A stretch of 36,191 nt of DNA from Spirochaetia bacterium (GCA_009929055.1 SABI01000002.1:1-36191), one strand, 5' to 3'; shown: positions 15,702 to 25,782, numbered from the stretch's first letter. Numbers and translations are program-made. The notes: generated by a model from the letters alone, not told the origin.

Positions 15702-16652
15702 ATGAGTGCTGTTTTAGTTAAATTTCCACGAGAGACTACAGTTAGTTTTAATACTTCGTGGTCTGAAGAAGATGAGATAATCATAAACTTAGGCTCTACT
15801 TTAATCGAAGAGTCTACTCTCTTAGAGGGGTTTTTGAATATTTCTGTAGATTTAAGTGGGTATATAGAAGGAATATATGTTCTTGATGTGTTTAATAACA
15901 CTACAGGAGAATCTCTAAGTTCTACTATACTGGTGGTAAGCCCTACGGGTATGTACCCCATACTTAAACCCTTAGCGGAATATTTAGAAAGAACGTTTAT
16001 TACAGAGGACAGGAGTATTATTACTTATACCTCTTCTGAGTTTCTCAAATTCGCATATCAAGCATACCTTTCGTGGGGATATGATAGAACTAAAACAGCA
16101 CTCTCTGACCGCTTTATTATAGTGGAAGCTAATATAGCCATACTCTCTTCTATATTAGATAGTGTACTTAATAGGGATGTTCTTGAAACTCCTGAATTAA
16201 AGGTGGATGATTCTAAGCTTACTAGTAGAATACTACAGAGACTTAAAAATCTTCAAGCTGAAAAGGACTCTTTAGTCAATACACTATTCCCAGATATTGC
16301 GGCAGAATTAAATGAACAACCTTCTATTAACGTTAGAGTCTCCAGTACCTATAGAAATAGACTTGGAATTACTGTTCCTGACAATTTGAACCAATTCCCT
16401 GAAGCAGTAAATCTTTCTGTATTGCCTATCTCTGGAGGCTTTGAATTGTCTTGGGATATTTCTTATACAGGAGACTTTATCTGTTATAAGATATACTCTG
16501 TAAAAGATGAATATCGTACATTAGAGAAAACTTTTTACAATAATCTACAGAACCGATATGTCATAGAGAAAACCGACTTGGACGCCATTATTTTAGAGAC
16601 GCATGATTCTGGTGGATTGTACTGCGCTGAAACGTATGTTGTGGAAGAGTAA
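15702..16652 (+). CDS. Putative head-tail connector with C-terminal FN3/Ig-like segment
   Basis: 316 aa; C-terminal GGFELSWDISYTGDFICYKIYSVKDEYRTLEKT resembles a fibronectin III-type domain. Confidence 0.5.
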   Translation: MSAVLVKFPRETTVSFNTSWSEEDEIIINLGSTLIEESTLLEGFLNISVDLSGYIEGIYVLDVFNNTTGESLSSTILVVSPTGMYPILKPLAEYLERTFITEDRSIITYTSSEFLKFAYQAYLSWGYDRTKTALSDRFIIVEANIAILSSILDSVLNRDVLETPELKVDDSKLTSRILQRLKNLQAEKDSLVNTLFPDIAAELNEQPSINVRVSSTYRNRLGITVPDNLNQFPEAVNLSVLPISGGFELSWDISYTGDFICYKIYSVKDEYRTLEKTFYNNLQNRYVIEKTDLDAIILETHDSGGLYCAETYVVEE

Positions 16653-17011
16653 TGTTAGTAAATCGTTTTATTGCTACTTATAGGGAGAAGTATAAAGACG
16701 ATTTTCATACCCTATATAAGGTTTCAAAGATTGTTTCAGTTAACTCTTTAGGAGAGCAAGTTGTTCAAGAATCAGTAAATACCCCTTTCCAAGCCAGAAT
16801 ATTAGTCAACTCTATTGCAGATAGTAACACTTCAGGTTTTGAGCAAAAATCCATTACTTTCCTCTATATAGGAACAGACATCCTTTTTCACACTACAGAT
16901 ACTATTCTCTTTAAGTCCTCTCAATATAGCATAAATAATATACAAGAGAAGTTTGCTATTCAAGGAACTACTGTACTATATGAAATAAAAGCTGTGCAGG
17001 ATATACTCTAA
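16652..17011 (+). CDS. Putative head-tail joining protein
   Basis: 119 aa, position and size; stop/start overlaps on both sides. Confidence 0.5.
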   Translation: MLVNRFIATYREKYKDDFHTLYKVSKIVSVNSLGEQVVQESVNTPFQARILVNSIADSNTSGFEQKSITFLYIGTDILFHTTDTILFKSSQYSINNIQEKFAIQGTTVLYEIKAVQDIL

Positions 17012-17703
17012 TGGCTAAAAGAGCATTAAGACGTAGAAAACTTTCTGTGAAAAACTCTGATTCTCAAAGAACCAGGGGGTCTAAATTACGCACTGAAACA
17101 AATAAGGGATTAACAAGAAAAGAGAAGCTAAATTCTTTGGATTCTTTAGAGATAGATATTGATATGGAGTCAATAAGCACTGTATCTGCTGGACATACAG
17201 TTAGCAAAGTAGTAGAAGATGCAATACTGGTAAAACTCCAGATAATAATAGAATCTTTAGAGCAGATGATACACGATTACATAATCTATTTGGTCAATAA
17301 TCAAGATTCTGAATTACCTGAATTTTCTGGATATAAGCCTCTCTCTTCTCGTACTATGGAGTATGGTGTTCATCCACACGATAAATATTTCTATGACTGG
17401 AGTGGTGACTTAATAGAGAACGGAATAAAAGTTTCAGTTGATAAGGGAGACATCTTTTCTGAGCCAAGAGTTATGCCGTCAATAAGTATAGCTCCTGCTA
17501 ATGGAATTCACTTTTCAGCAGTAAATGGCGCACCTTTAAGCTATGCAACCCTATTTAGATTTTTAGAGTATGGAACTTCAAAAAATCCTCCAAGACCTTT
17601 TTTCGCAGTTATAGAGCCTAAAGTAGCTGATTTTGTTGAAAAACTTATACAGAGAGTATTAGAGGGGAGTGATGTCAATACTAGTAATTTTAGCTGGACT
17701 TAA
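17011..17703 (+). CDS. Tail completion protein, HK97-gp10-like
   Basis: FLEYGTSKNPPRPFFAVIEP is a typical HK97-gp10-like motif. Confidence 0.7.
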   Translation: MAKRALRRRKLSVKNSDSQRTRGSKLRTETNKGLTRKEKLNSLDSLEIDIDMESISTVSAGHTVSKVVEDAILVKLQIIIESLEQMIHDYIIYLVNNQDSELPEFSGYKPLSSRTMEYGVHPHDKYFYDWSGDLIENGIKVSVDKGDIFSEPRVMPSISIAPANGIHFSAVNGAPLSYATLFRFLEYGTSKNPPRPFFAVIEPKVADFVEKLIQRVLEGSDVNTSNFSWT

Positions 17704-18328
17704 ACGTTTTTTAGAGTCTAAGGGCATAGTAACTCAAATTTATGGTGTTCCTGTAGATACCTTCTATCCCGCAGGTGTTATTGAAGTGTTTAAAACTACC
17801 AAAGAGCATATACATTCTGGAACGTATTATGTGTACCAATCTATGCTGGAAAAGGGTTTTGATGTTGACTATGGTGGAGAGTATAAAACAAGACTACGTA
17901 TTAAGCTATACCATACTTCATTAAATACGTTGACAAAATTAAAGCATCAGATTCTTATGGCTTTAGAGAAAGGGATTGAGTTAGACATAAGTGATAGAGT
18001 AGTTGGACATGAAACCATAGAAGATGAACAAGTTCCAATTATTGAAGTTTTTGATGTTGGGTTAAGTTCCGAAGAGTTAGCAGAAGTTATAGAGTGGAAT
18101 CAAATTGATGATAGAGAAAAAGCTAAATTTGAATTTAGAATATCTTCTACAGATTCTTATTCTTACCCCTCTTCAGGAAAAACCGTCTGGGGAGAGATTA
18201 TAAATTTGGATGTATACTACTTAGATAATGATAACATCAAAGCTGAGTATACAGACTTAGTACAGCAAATAAATATAAGTGATATGTTTGTAGTGAAAAC
18301 AGTCCCTTATATAGCAAAAAATGATTAG
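17672..18328 (+). CDS. Putative tail terminator protein
   Basis: 219 aa in the expected position upstream of the sheath gene. Confidence 0.45.
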   Translation: MSILVILAGLKRFLESKGIVTQIYGVPVDTFYPAGVIEVFKTTKEHIHSGTYYVYQSMLEKGFDVDYGGEYKTRLRIKLYHTSLNTLTKLKHQILMALEKGIELDISDRVVGHETIEDEQVPIIEVFDVGLSSEELAEVIEWNQIDDREKAKFEFRISSTDSYSYPSSGKTVWGEIINLDVYYLDNDNIKAEYTDLVQQINISDMFVVKTVPYIAKND

Positions 18329-18339
18329 TGGAGGTATTT

Positions 18340-18582
18340 ATGCCAAAGAAAGATATTATTGTAGAACATGTTGAAAAGGAAGATACTTTACAAACATATT
18401 CTAAAACAGAGCCTGTTAGAAAAATTACAGTGACTAATTTAAAGCAGAGAAACCTTATTTTACCGTATGGCGGAAGCCATGTTGCTTTTAAAGGTTTGGA
18501 GACTCAAGAACTTGTGTATGATGCAGAATCTTTTAAGGTTCTAAAGCAATATGAAAATTTAAAATTTATTATGATTCGATAG
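18340..18582 (+). CDS. Small hypothetical structural-region protein
   Basis: ATG 18340 after GGAGG; precedes sheath. Confidence 0.6.
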   Translation: MPKKDIIVEHVEKEDTLQTYSKTEPVRKITVTNLKQRNLILPYGGSHVAFKGLETQELVYDAESFKVLKQYENLKFIMIR

Positions 18583-18591
18583 GAGGCTGAT

Positions 18592-20322
18592 ATGGCTGAG
18601 TTTACATATCCTGGTCAATACATTACTGAAAAGTCTAGTGGAATTAGACTCCCTCAGTCTGTTTCTACGTCTATAGGGTGCGTTATAGGCATTTTTCCAA
18701 AAGGTGAGGTAGGTTCTCCGCAGCTTGTAACCTCTTACGAAGAGTTTAAAAGCTTGTTTTATGCTCCTCAAGATTTAAATTCCCTTCGACAAGTTAGAGG
18801 ATTCTTTGATGAAGGTGGTGGGAGTTTATATGTAATTAGAGTAGAAAATGATACTCTGGCGGCTGCTACTGTTGCTCTTCGTACAGACGGAGAATATACT
18901 CTTAGTGCCTCTGCAAAATCTAAAGGTGCTTGGGCTAATTCTGTTAGTGTTAAAGTTACAGGACAAGCAGTTGCTTCTTCTGCGTCTATGGAAGCTGTTC
19001 TTATAGAGGGGCTTCATGTTAATGTCCTTACCAGTGATGGTTGGGAAGTGGGACAGAGACTATTCAAAAATGTTTCAGGAACAAGAACTTACTTAGGAAA
19101 GCTTTCTGTAATTACTCGTACTTCTACAGGAGTAAAACTAACATTTGCCGCTCCAAGTGCTGCCGCTATTGGTCAAGGGGATATTATTGAAGCTGCGGGA
19201 GCTTTTGTTGAAGTTATTGATAGCTTAGGTAATGTAGTTGAATCTTATGAAAAAGTTACCTTTGAAGAGGGAACAAAAGGTTACTACAGAGTAAAAATTA
19301 ATGCTGTTTCACAATACATTCAACTTTCTGAAGCAGGTACATTACCTTCTACGACTATCGCTAATTATAGCTATGTACATGCGCAAGGAACTGCTACTTC
19401 TAAGATTTTGGTTTCTGGTTCAGATGGAACATACGATAAGCAAAGTTTCTTAGATGCTGTAGCTAATGTACTTCCTCAAATTACTACTTTAGCCAATGTG
19501 TTTTCTTGTTTAGAAGATTCTTCTTTAGTGGATGCAGACCATCAAGATATCTACAATGCTATTACGGTTCAGTGTGAGTTGTCTAAAAGATACATGAACC
19601 TTGTTCAAGTATCCTTGGCGGCAGAGAATATTAGTAGAGCTGCAACTATGGCTACTGCTGGTGGCATTATTGATTTTAGAAATGGTTTAGTATCTTCCAG
19701 ATTCTCCGTAGTGTATCAGGGCTATGTAGAGGCTTACAATGAAATCTCTAAGACTATGGATATCTGTCCCGCTACTGGGCATATTGCAGGTATCTGGTCT
19801 CGAATTTCGACAAATGTAGGTTACTGGCAAGTTCCTGCTGGAGTGGAAGCTAATTTTAGAACTACTAATAAAGTGTCTTGGTCACTTACTGATAATCAAC
19901 AGGGTGTACTTAATCCGCTTTCAATTAATGCGGTAAGATTCTTTAGCGGATATGGTCTGTTAGTATGGGGTGCAAGAACTCTCTCTAACAACACTGACTT
20001 CAGATATATTTCAGATAGTTTGACCTTCAACTTTGTAGAGCAGACTATTCTAAGTTCTAATCTGTGGGCAGTATTCAAACCCAATAATTCTGCACTTTGG
20101 TCTGAAATTGGGATTAATCTTGACCTGTTCCTTACTTCTCAATGGAGAGCTGGTGCTCTTAGAGGAGACTCTAAGTCTGAAGCTTTCTTTGTAAACTTTG
20201 GAAAAGATGTTACTTCAGAATATGACATTTTGCAGGGAATTGTAAATATTGAAGTGGGACTTGCTACTCAGAAGCCTGGAGAGTTTGTCCACTACACTAT
20301 TAGCCCTAAAGTAAACTTATAA
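18592..20322 (+). CDS. Contractile tail sheath protein
   Basis: N-terminus YPGQYITEKSSGIRLPQSVSTSIGCVIGIFPKGEVGSPQLVTSYEEFKSLF; C-terminal NFVEQTILSSNLWAVFKPNN...; 576 aa. Confidence 0.92.
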   Translation: MAEFTYPGQYITEKSSGIRLPQSVSTSIGCVIGIFPKGEVGSPQLVTSYEEFKSLFYAPQDLNSLRQVRGFFDEGGGSLYVIRVENDTLAAATVALRTDGEYTLSASAKSKGAWANSVSVKVTGQAVASSASMEAVLIEGLHVNVLTSDGWEVGQRLFKNVSGTRTYLGKLSVITRTSTGVKLTFAAPSAAAIGQGDIIEAAGAFVEVIDSLGNVVESYEKVTFEEGTKGYYRVKINAVSQYIQLSEAGTLPSTTIANYSYVHAQGTATSKILVSGSDGTYDKQSFLDAVANVLPQITTLANVFSCLEDSSLVDADHQDIYNAITVQCELSKRYMNLVQVSLAAENISRAATMATAGGIIDFRNGLVSSRFSVVYQGYVEAYNEISKTMDICPATGHIAGIWSRISTNVGYWQVPAGVEANFRTTNKVSWSLTDNQQGVLNPLSINAVRFFSGYGLLVWGARTLSNNTDFRYISDSLTFNFVEQTILSSNLWAVFKPNNSALWSEIGINLDLFLTSQWRAGALRGDSKSEAFFVNFGKDVTSEYDILQGIVNIEVGLATQKPGEFVHYTISPKVNL

Positions 20323-20333
20323 GGAGATAGATT

Positions 20334-20834
20334 ATGAGCGATATTAAAGACCTGCTTAGACGGTATAAATTTGAACTCGTAGATGGAGAATTCAATACTC
20401 TTGGTGGATTTTTGGGTATATCCCCAATTTCATTAGGAATTAGAACTTCTAAATATCGTGAAGGGGATGATGATAACTTAGAGGGGATTACTCTCCCTGG
20501 TCGTAGAATTACTGAACCGATTGAAATTCGTAGAGGATGTTTCGTTATTACTAATCCAGAAGATAGTGAATCTGATAAGATACATTATTGGATTAATAAG
20601 CTTCAGAAAGGTGAGGTTGCAGATGGTGAAATTTCTGAAGAGTTTGGTGGAGAATGGTATATTAGAGTTAAGAAGAAAACTACCAATGAATTTGGAAGAA
20701 TCTATAAGATTCTAAATCCAATCATCACTTTAGTAAGAACTGCTGAATTGGATTCTATGGATTCTGTAGATGATGTTGTTTGGATTGAATCTATTGTTAT
20801 TGAACATTCGGGAATTGATTTAGTTACTTTCTAA
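20334..20834 (+). CDS. Tail tube protein 1 (T4 gp19-like)
   Basis: LLRRYKFELVDGE...LPGRRITEPIEIRRGCF...HYWINKLQKGEV; directly after sheath. Confidence 0.78.
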   Translation: MSDIKDLLRRYKFELVDGEFNTLGGFLGISPISLGIRTSKYREGDDDNLEGITLPGRRITEPIEIRRGCFVITNPEDSESDKIHYWINKLQKGEVADGEISEEFGGEWYIRVKKKTTNEFGRIYKILNPIITLVRTAELDSMDSVDDVVWIESIVIEHSGIDLVTF

Positions 20835-21319
20835 TGAAAGACTATTTAAGAAAATACCGATTTAAAGTGTATATAGGTGGTGTAGCTGGTGCGGGATTTA
20901 ATTCTTGCACTGGCTTATCCGCTGGAAGCAGTTATACTCAAATTAGAGAGGCTGGAGCGTTGTCTCCTGTAAATCTGTTTGATGGATATAAATTCAAACC
21001 TATTATACTTTCAAAAGGATTGACAAGAACCGATAATGACGCTTATTTTTGGTGGGAAACTTCAGGTAGAATGTCTACTCCAGCAGCACTATTTAATATG
21101 CGTAACATAGTTATTGAAGTACATAGTCTTAGTGGTAAATCTATGAAACACCCTTTAATGCCTCCAGTTAAATACATAGTATATGGAGCGCAAGTAGAGG
21201 AAGTCAGATTTGGAGATTTACTTGCTGATGATGATAATGGAGAACTCATTGTAGTTCAAAGTATAGTATTAGTACATAGAGGCATTCAAAGAGTACAGAC
21301 AATGGGCGGATTAATCTAA
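20834..21319 (+). CDS. Tail tube-like protein 2
   Basis: YLRKYRFKVYIGGVAGAGFNSCTGLSAG...REAGALSPVNLFDGYKFKPIILSKGLT; gp19-family pattern. Confidence 0.72.
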   Translation: MKDYLRKYRFKVYIGGVAGAGFNSCTGLSAGSSYTQIREAGALSPVNLFDGYKFKPIILSKGLTRTDNDAYFWWETSGRMSTPAALFNMRNIVIEVHSLSGKSMKHPLMPPVKYIVYGAQVEEVRFGDLLADDDNGELIVVQSIVLVHRGIQRVQTMGGLI

Positions 21320-21333
21320 GGAGATTTAATACC

Positions 21334-22047
21334 ATGACGATTACACTAATAAAACCAGTTGAATTTAAGGGACAGACTATCAGAAGTATTGACCTAAATA
21401 CAGACATCACTGGACATGCAGAAAAAGTTCTTTTGGCAAGAGAGCCAAATAGAGCAAAGATAATGAATAAATTTTTAGCTATGCAAATAGCTCTTACTGA
21501 CCCCAACATTGAAGGATTAAACGAAGTAGAAAAATATTCACTTGTAAAAAGAATGTGTTCTGTGGATATTAAAAGAGCCTTATATGCCCTATACAAAGAT
21601 TTTAGAGATAATAAAATGTATATTGATATCCAATATACTACAAAAGAAGGAATATCAAAAAGTTTTTCTGGAGATGTAGAACTTCCTAATTTGAATTCTA
21701 CTTCTTTTTCCACAGAACCTATAGAGTTTTCTCTTTCTAAACCTCTTAAAATGTTTGAAGGGGAGTATTCTGATTTTATCCTCTATCCTATGACTGGACA
21801 TTTTAGTGAGCTTATTAACCAAGAAGAGAATCTTGCTAACATTAATACTTTGTTCATTAGCGAACTTATCAAAACTAAATGTGGTAAAACCATTCCTTTT
21901 GATATAGCAGAGGGCTTATCACTTAAAGTCAGAAATGAATTTCGTAAAGCGTTAGATAAAATATCTGACTTTTATCCACAAGTAACTGTGGAAGATGGAG
22001 TAGATACTTTTGACTACCCGCTTGATATACTTGATTTTTTTACATAA
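21334..22047 (+). CDS. Tail assembly chaperone (G-like, 0-frame product)
   Basis: 237 aa between tube and tape measure; ends at a frameshift signal. Confidence 0.72.
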   Translation: MTITLIKPVEFKGQTIRSIDLNTDITGHAEKVLLAREPNRAKIMNKFLAMQIALTDPNIEGLNEVEKYSLVKRMCSVDIKRALYALYKDFRDNKMYIDIQYTTKEGISKSFSGDVELPNLNSTSFSTEPIEFSLSKPLKMFEGEYSDFILYPMTGHFSELINQEENLANINTLFISELIKTKCGKTIPFDIAEGLSLKVRNEFRKALDKISDFYPQVTVEDGVDTFDYPLDILDFFT

Positions 22048-22229
22048 CTAAGAAGGGATTAAAAAGTCCCTTCTTAGTGACTACTCAGAAAGAGTTTTAT
22101 AATCAGATGTTATTTCTGAGTAAGAATTACAATATCTCGGTTTCTGATTACCTGAATTTAGGTAGAAAAGAAAAGGAGATTATACTGTCTATGGTTTTAG
22201 AGTCTACAGGAGAATTTGATGGACATTAA
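21334..22229 (+). CDS. Tail assembly chaperone GT-like -1 frameshift fusion (about 298 aa)
   Basis: Slippery TTTTTTT 22035-22041, then -1 frame open for 62 codons: YITKKGLKSPFLVTTQKEFYNQMLFLSKNYNISVSDYLNLGRKEKEIILSMVLESTGEFDGH*, stop 22227-22229. Confidence 0.8.
22035..22077 (+). promoter_or_regulatory. -1 programmed ribosomal frameshift signal
   Basis: T TTT TTT heptamer in correct phase, 6 nt spacer (acataa), perfect 11-bp hairpin CTAAGAAGGGA-ttaaaaag-TCCCTTCTTAG. Confidence 0.85.
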
Positions 22230-25200
22230 TATAAATCTTAAAGCCATTCAAGGTATAGATAGAGTAGGGGAATCCGTAACTGAAGTTATAAAACGACCCG
22301 CACGAAGAGTACCTGTATGGCAACAAGAGCAGAGAACTCTTTATCGTGAAGCTTTGTCCAGAAATAAGGGCTTAAATCCTGTAGAGCAAGCTGCCCTTAA
22401 TATTCGAAATAATTTAGAATATAATACCCCTCCAACTACGTTTGTTCCAAATTACTATCCTCCAAGATATGTTAGCGCATTAAGGGGAGATTATTCCTAT
22501 CAGGCTAATATCGGGGTAAGAAGTATTTATAGACAACCCTATTCACAAACTTCTTATAGAGTACCAAACAACCTTAGAAGGGAGTCTTATGGTATAGGTA
22601 GGGGAGAGGAAGCTGCTTACTTAAATAGAGTTAATCCAGCAAATACAAGTTATATACAAGACTCTGTAGGAAATATGACTTCCTCAAATTCTGGAAACCT
22701 TAAATTTGGTTTTTCCAGAGGGGTGAAAACTCCTTTTAATTTGTTTGAACCTGTTGGAGATACTGGTCGTGCAAGAGATTTTATGAGGGGGATTTTCCAT
22801 AAGGAATCTTCTGCACTATTTGCGGGGTCTGTAGGACTTCACTTTGCAAGTAGTTTATTGCTTTCTCCTGCGAGAGACTATACTCGTAGAGACCTTGACC
22901 CTGCAAAACAATTCCAAATGGAGACCATTTTAGCGGCTAACTCTTTTGGACTGGGAAGAGGCACTATTAACATGGAGCACTTGCCCCACTTCAAAAATGA
23001 AATAAAGAGAATGTCACTACCTTATTCTCAAGACCCTGTTGAAATTATGAAGAGCGCAAGACAACTTGCTCAAGCAGGTTTTAGTGGCAAAGATGTTTTA
23101 GGCTTAATGCCCTCTGCACTTAAATTTTCGGAACTAACTGGTGGTAAAGTAGGTATAATGCAATCTACTGATATTGCCCGTATGTTAGCAAGAAAGTTTA
23201 GAATAAATACCAATGACGAGGCAATGAACAAAGCTCTATCTCAAGTTTTTAGAGCTATTCAAGTTACCTCTTTGGATATTACTGATATAGGTACTGCTCT
23301 AAACTCCTTATCCTCAAGCCCTATAGAGTTCCCCTCTTCTCAGCTTACAGAATACTTGACTACTGTAGGTATGATGCGTAATATGGGTCAGATGCCCGCT
23401 CAAGCTGCCGCTACTACTGCTGGATTTATGAAATCAATTTCTCGTTTAGGGGCAGTAGAAAATCAAGCGGAACAAAGACTTAATTTAATGGAGTTCTTTA
23501 GAGAACAGGGAATACAGAGAAGAACTGTTAGACCTAACTATAGAATGTTTGCTCAAATGCAGTATTTTGGTACTGACTTTACTAAACAATTCTCTGTTAC
23601 CGAAGAAAATCTTTCCCGCTATCAGAACTACGGTAAGAAAGTTGGTGACTTAATTCCTTTACCTGAAATTATTGAAAAGGTTTCTGGACAACTTACTTAT
23701 AAAAGAGATGTACAAGGAAGAGTTGTAAGAGATTCTCAAGGAAAACCCGTTCCTTTCTCTGAATATGAGCGTTCTGCTGTAATGACACAGTTAGGGTTTT
23801 CTAATCAATTTAAAAACGTTGTATTAGGATACCAACAGATGCAGGAAGGGAGGGGTGTAGAGTGGAATGAATCTTTAGGCTCTTGGGTAGAAGAAGGAAA
23901 ACTTTTAGCTCGTGGTTACAATGACATTCTTAGAGAAATCATTAATAGCTCTAAAGCTCTTGATGTAGGCTTTAAGAATATGACAGGAACATTAATCCAA
24001 ACAGAAAATCGTCTTGCCTCTTCAAGAGTGGCTCTTAATACTACTATGGGCGAAGCTCTCTTACCCGCTAAAGTACAGTCTACACAAGTTAAGCTTGGGA
24101 TGCTTAATGCCATGAATGAGCTTGCGATGAAATATCCTACATCTACCGCAGCCGTCTCAGGAGGCATTGAGGGGCTATCTATGGGGCTTACTGGAGCTAA
24201 GGCTATTACCGATATGGCTGGCGGTAGTTTGATGGCTCTTGCTATGATTAAAACCCTTTCTACGAGAAGTGTTACTCTTGAAGAAGTTGAAGCCGCTAAT
24301 TTAGCGGGAAATACTTCAATGAGATTAGGAGACCTTACTTGGAATCGTTCCGCTGTAAAGTTTGGAAGAACTGCTCTGTTTGGTATGGGTTCAATTATAA
24401 AGGGATACTCTACTGGGTATTCTGCTTTTGCTGTAGGAGCAATGCAGGGAACTAATACAAGGGAAAATATTATCCAATCTACAGGTTTAGGCTTATTTAG
24501 TGGAATTACCGCTTTTGGTGGAATGCAAGCCTTAATGCACGGAAAGAAAATTAACATGTTTGGAAAATCCTTTTCCAATAAAAAAGTTGGTGGTGCTCTT
24601 TTAGCAGCTTCCCTTATCCCTGATTTAATGACAGGGGTAAGTGCAGCTCAATCTAATAAATATGTTAGAAATAACATGGAGCTTAGAGGAAAGTACAAAG
24701 ATGAATGGATGGCAAACCTGCTCTCTCAAGGTTACTTTTCTTTAGGAAGTGCTGGACAGGAGACATTAAGTTCGATTTTTGGAATTCCTACTGCTGAATT
24801 AAATAACATGATGGATGGAAAATTAGTAAATCCTAAATATGCAGAAACCACTTCTAATTATTTCAATACCTTGTTTTCAGGCTCTTTAGAAGATAACTTT
24901 GCTACACTCATAGCAAGTACTCCCGAATTTGCTAAAATAGCAAGTATAAGAAGTAGAAAGGCTAATGACTTTAAAAACATTACTCATGGCGGATATTTGA
25001 CTCCCTCTGTAGTGCAAATGATGAAAGAGCATGGTGGTGGAGACATCCGTTTAGGTGCAAAGAATTTCTTAAGGGATGCCAACATTACTGAAATTACAGA
25101 TAAAAGAGCCATTAAAACCTGGTATAAAGGTTTACCTCAAGTAGAAAAAAATCTGGTTACTGGGGAGAGAAGAAGTCTTGCAGGGCTTATGTTTCAAAAC

Positions 25201-25782
25201 TTAGTTTCTCATGCAGGTACAGGGCTTATTTCAGGAGGAGGATTAGGTGCTCTTGTTGGGGGGGCGGTAACTATCCCTGTAGGTGGAATTGGATCAATAC
25301 CTGTAGGTGTTGCTTTAGGTGCAGCAGGGGCAATAGGAGGAGCTGTATTTGGTATGGGAAGAGGAATTTATCAATACGCTAACCAACAAAAATACCCTAA
25401 AGCAATATATGGAATTTCTGGAGGTCAGGGACATTTTATAGGTGGTCAAGATATTGATGTAGCTAAAGTTCAGTATGCTGCGGTTAACGCTATTGATCCG
25501 AAACAGTTAAGTGAGCTTACTTATCAAAACCAACAATTAGCCCTTACACAGAATAGCGTAGATGCTTTAGATACAATTAACAAAAACCTTATTGAGTTTA
25601 TGAAAGCCCTTATGGGCGGAGGCTCTGGAAAAAATCAGGTCACTGTTAATCAAATATTCAAATCTGCTGATAGAGAGCTTCTTAAACAGCAGGCTTATCA
25701 GTTAGGAGATATTGTAATAAAAAATCTTGACAGAATTAACCAGCGCAGCTTTAATGACCTAAAACTTGTCGAGGCGCAATAA
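22219..25782 (+). CDS. Tail tape measure protein
   Basis: About 1187 aa; ATG 22219 after AGGAG (listed TTG 22216); glycine-rich hydrophobic segment near the C-terminus; position after chaperone. Confidence 0.85.
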   Translation: MDININLKAIQGIDRVGESVTEVIKRPARRVPVWQQEQRTLYREALSRNKGLNPVEQAALNIRNNLEYNTPPTTFVPNYYPPRYVSALRGDYSYQANIGVRSIYRQPYSQTSYRVPNNLRRESYGIGRGEEAAYLNRVNPANTSYIQDSVGNMTSSNSGNLKFGFSRGVKTPFNLFEPVGDTGRARDFMRGIFHKESSALFAGSVGLHFASSLLLSPARDYTRRDLDPAKQFQMETILAANSFGLGRGTINMEHLPHFKNEIKRMSLPYSQDPVEIMKSARQLAQAGFSGKDVLGLMPSALKFSELTGGKVGIMQSTDIARMLARKFRINTNDEAMNKALSQVFRAIQVTSLDITDIGTALNSLSSSPIEFPSSQLTEYLTTVGMMRNMGQMPAQAAATTAGFMKSISRLGAVENQAEQRLNLMEFFREQGIQRRTVRPNYRMFAQMQYFGTDFTKQFSVTEENLSRYQNYGKKVGDLIPLPEIIEKVSGQLTYKRDVQGRVVRDSQGKPVPFSEYERSAVMTQLGFSNQFKNVVLGYQQMQEGRGVEWNESLGSWVEEGKLLARGYNDILREIINSSKALDVGFKNMTGTLIQTENRLASSRVALNTTMGEALLPAKVQSTQVKLGMLNAMNELAMKYPTSTAAVSGGIEGLSMGLTGAKAITDMAGGSLMALAMIKTLSTRSVTLEEVEAANLAGNTSMRLGDLTWNRSAVKFGRTALFGMGSIIKGYSTGYSAFAVGAMQGTNTRENIIQSTGLGLFSGITAFGGMQALMHGKKINMFGKSFSNKKVGGALLAASLIPDLMTGVSAAQSNKYVRNNMELRGKYKDEWMANLLSQGYFSLGSAGQETLSSIFGIPTAELNNMMDGKLVNPKYAETTSNYFNTLFSGSLEDNFATLIASTPEFAKIASIRSRKANDFKNITHGGYLTPSVVQMMKEHGGGDIRLGAKNFLRDANITEITDKRAIKTWYKGLPQVEKNLVTGERRSLAGLMFQNLVSHAGTGLISGGGLGALVGGAVTIPVGGIGSIPVGVALGAAGAIGGAVFGMGRGIYQYANQQKYPKAIYGISGGQGHFIGGQDIDVAKVQYAAVNAIDPKQLSELTYQNQQLALTQNSVDALDTINKNLIEFMKALMGGGSGKNQVTVNQIFKSADRELLKQQAYQLGDIVIKNLDRINQRSFNDLKLVEAQ

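Noticed and set aside
21246-21713. 155 aa antisense ORF across tube 2 and chaperone genes
   Set aside because: Overlaps two well-supported + strand genes; no start signals.
22048-22077. Hairpin CTAAGAAGGGA/TCCCTTCTTAG as a transcription terminator
   Set aside because: No following T run, and it sits 6 nt after a slippery heptamer with an open -1 frame, so a frameshift stimulator is a better explanation.
23916-24578. 220 aa antisense ORF within the tape measure gene
   Set aside because: Shadow of a long coding frame; no promoter, ribosome binding site or recognisable domain.
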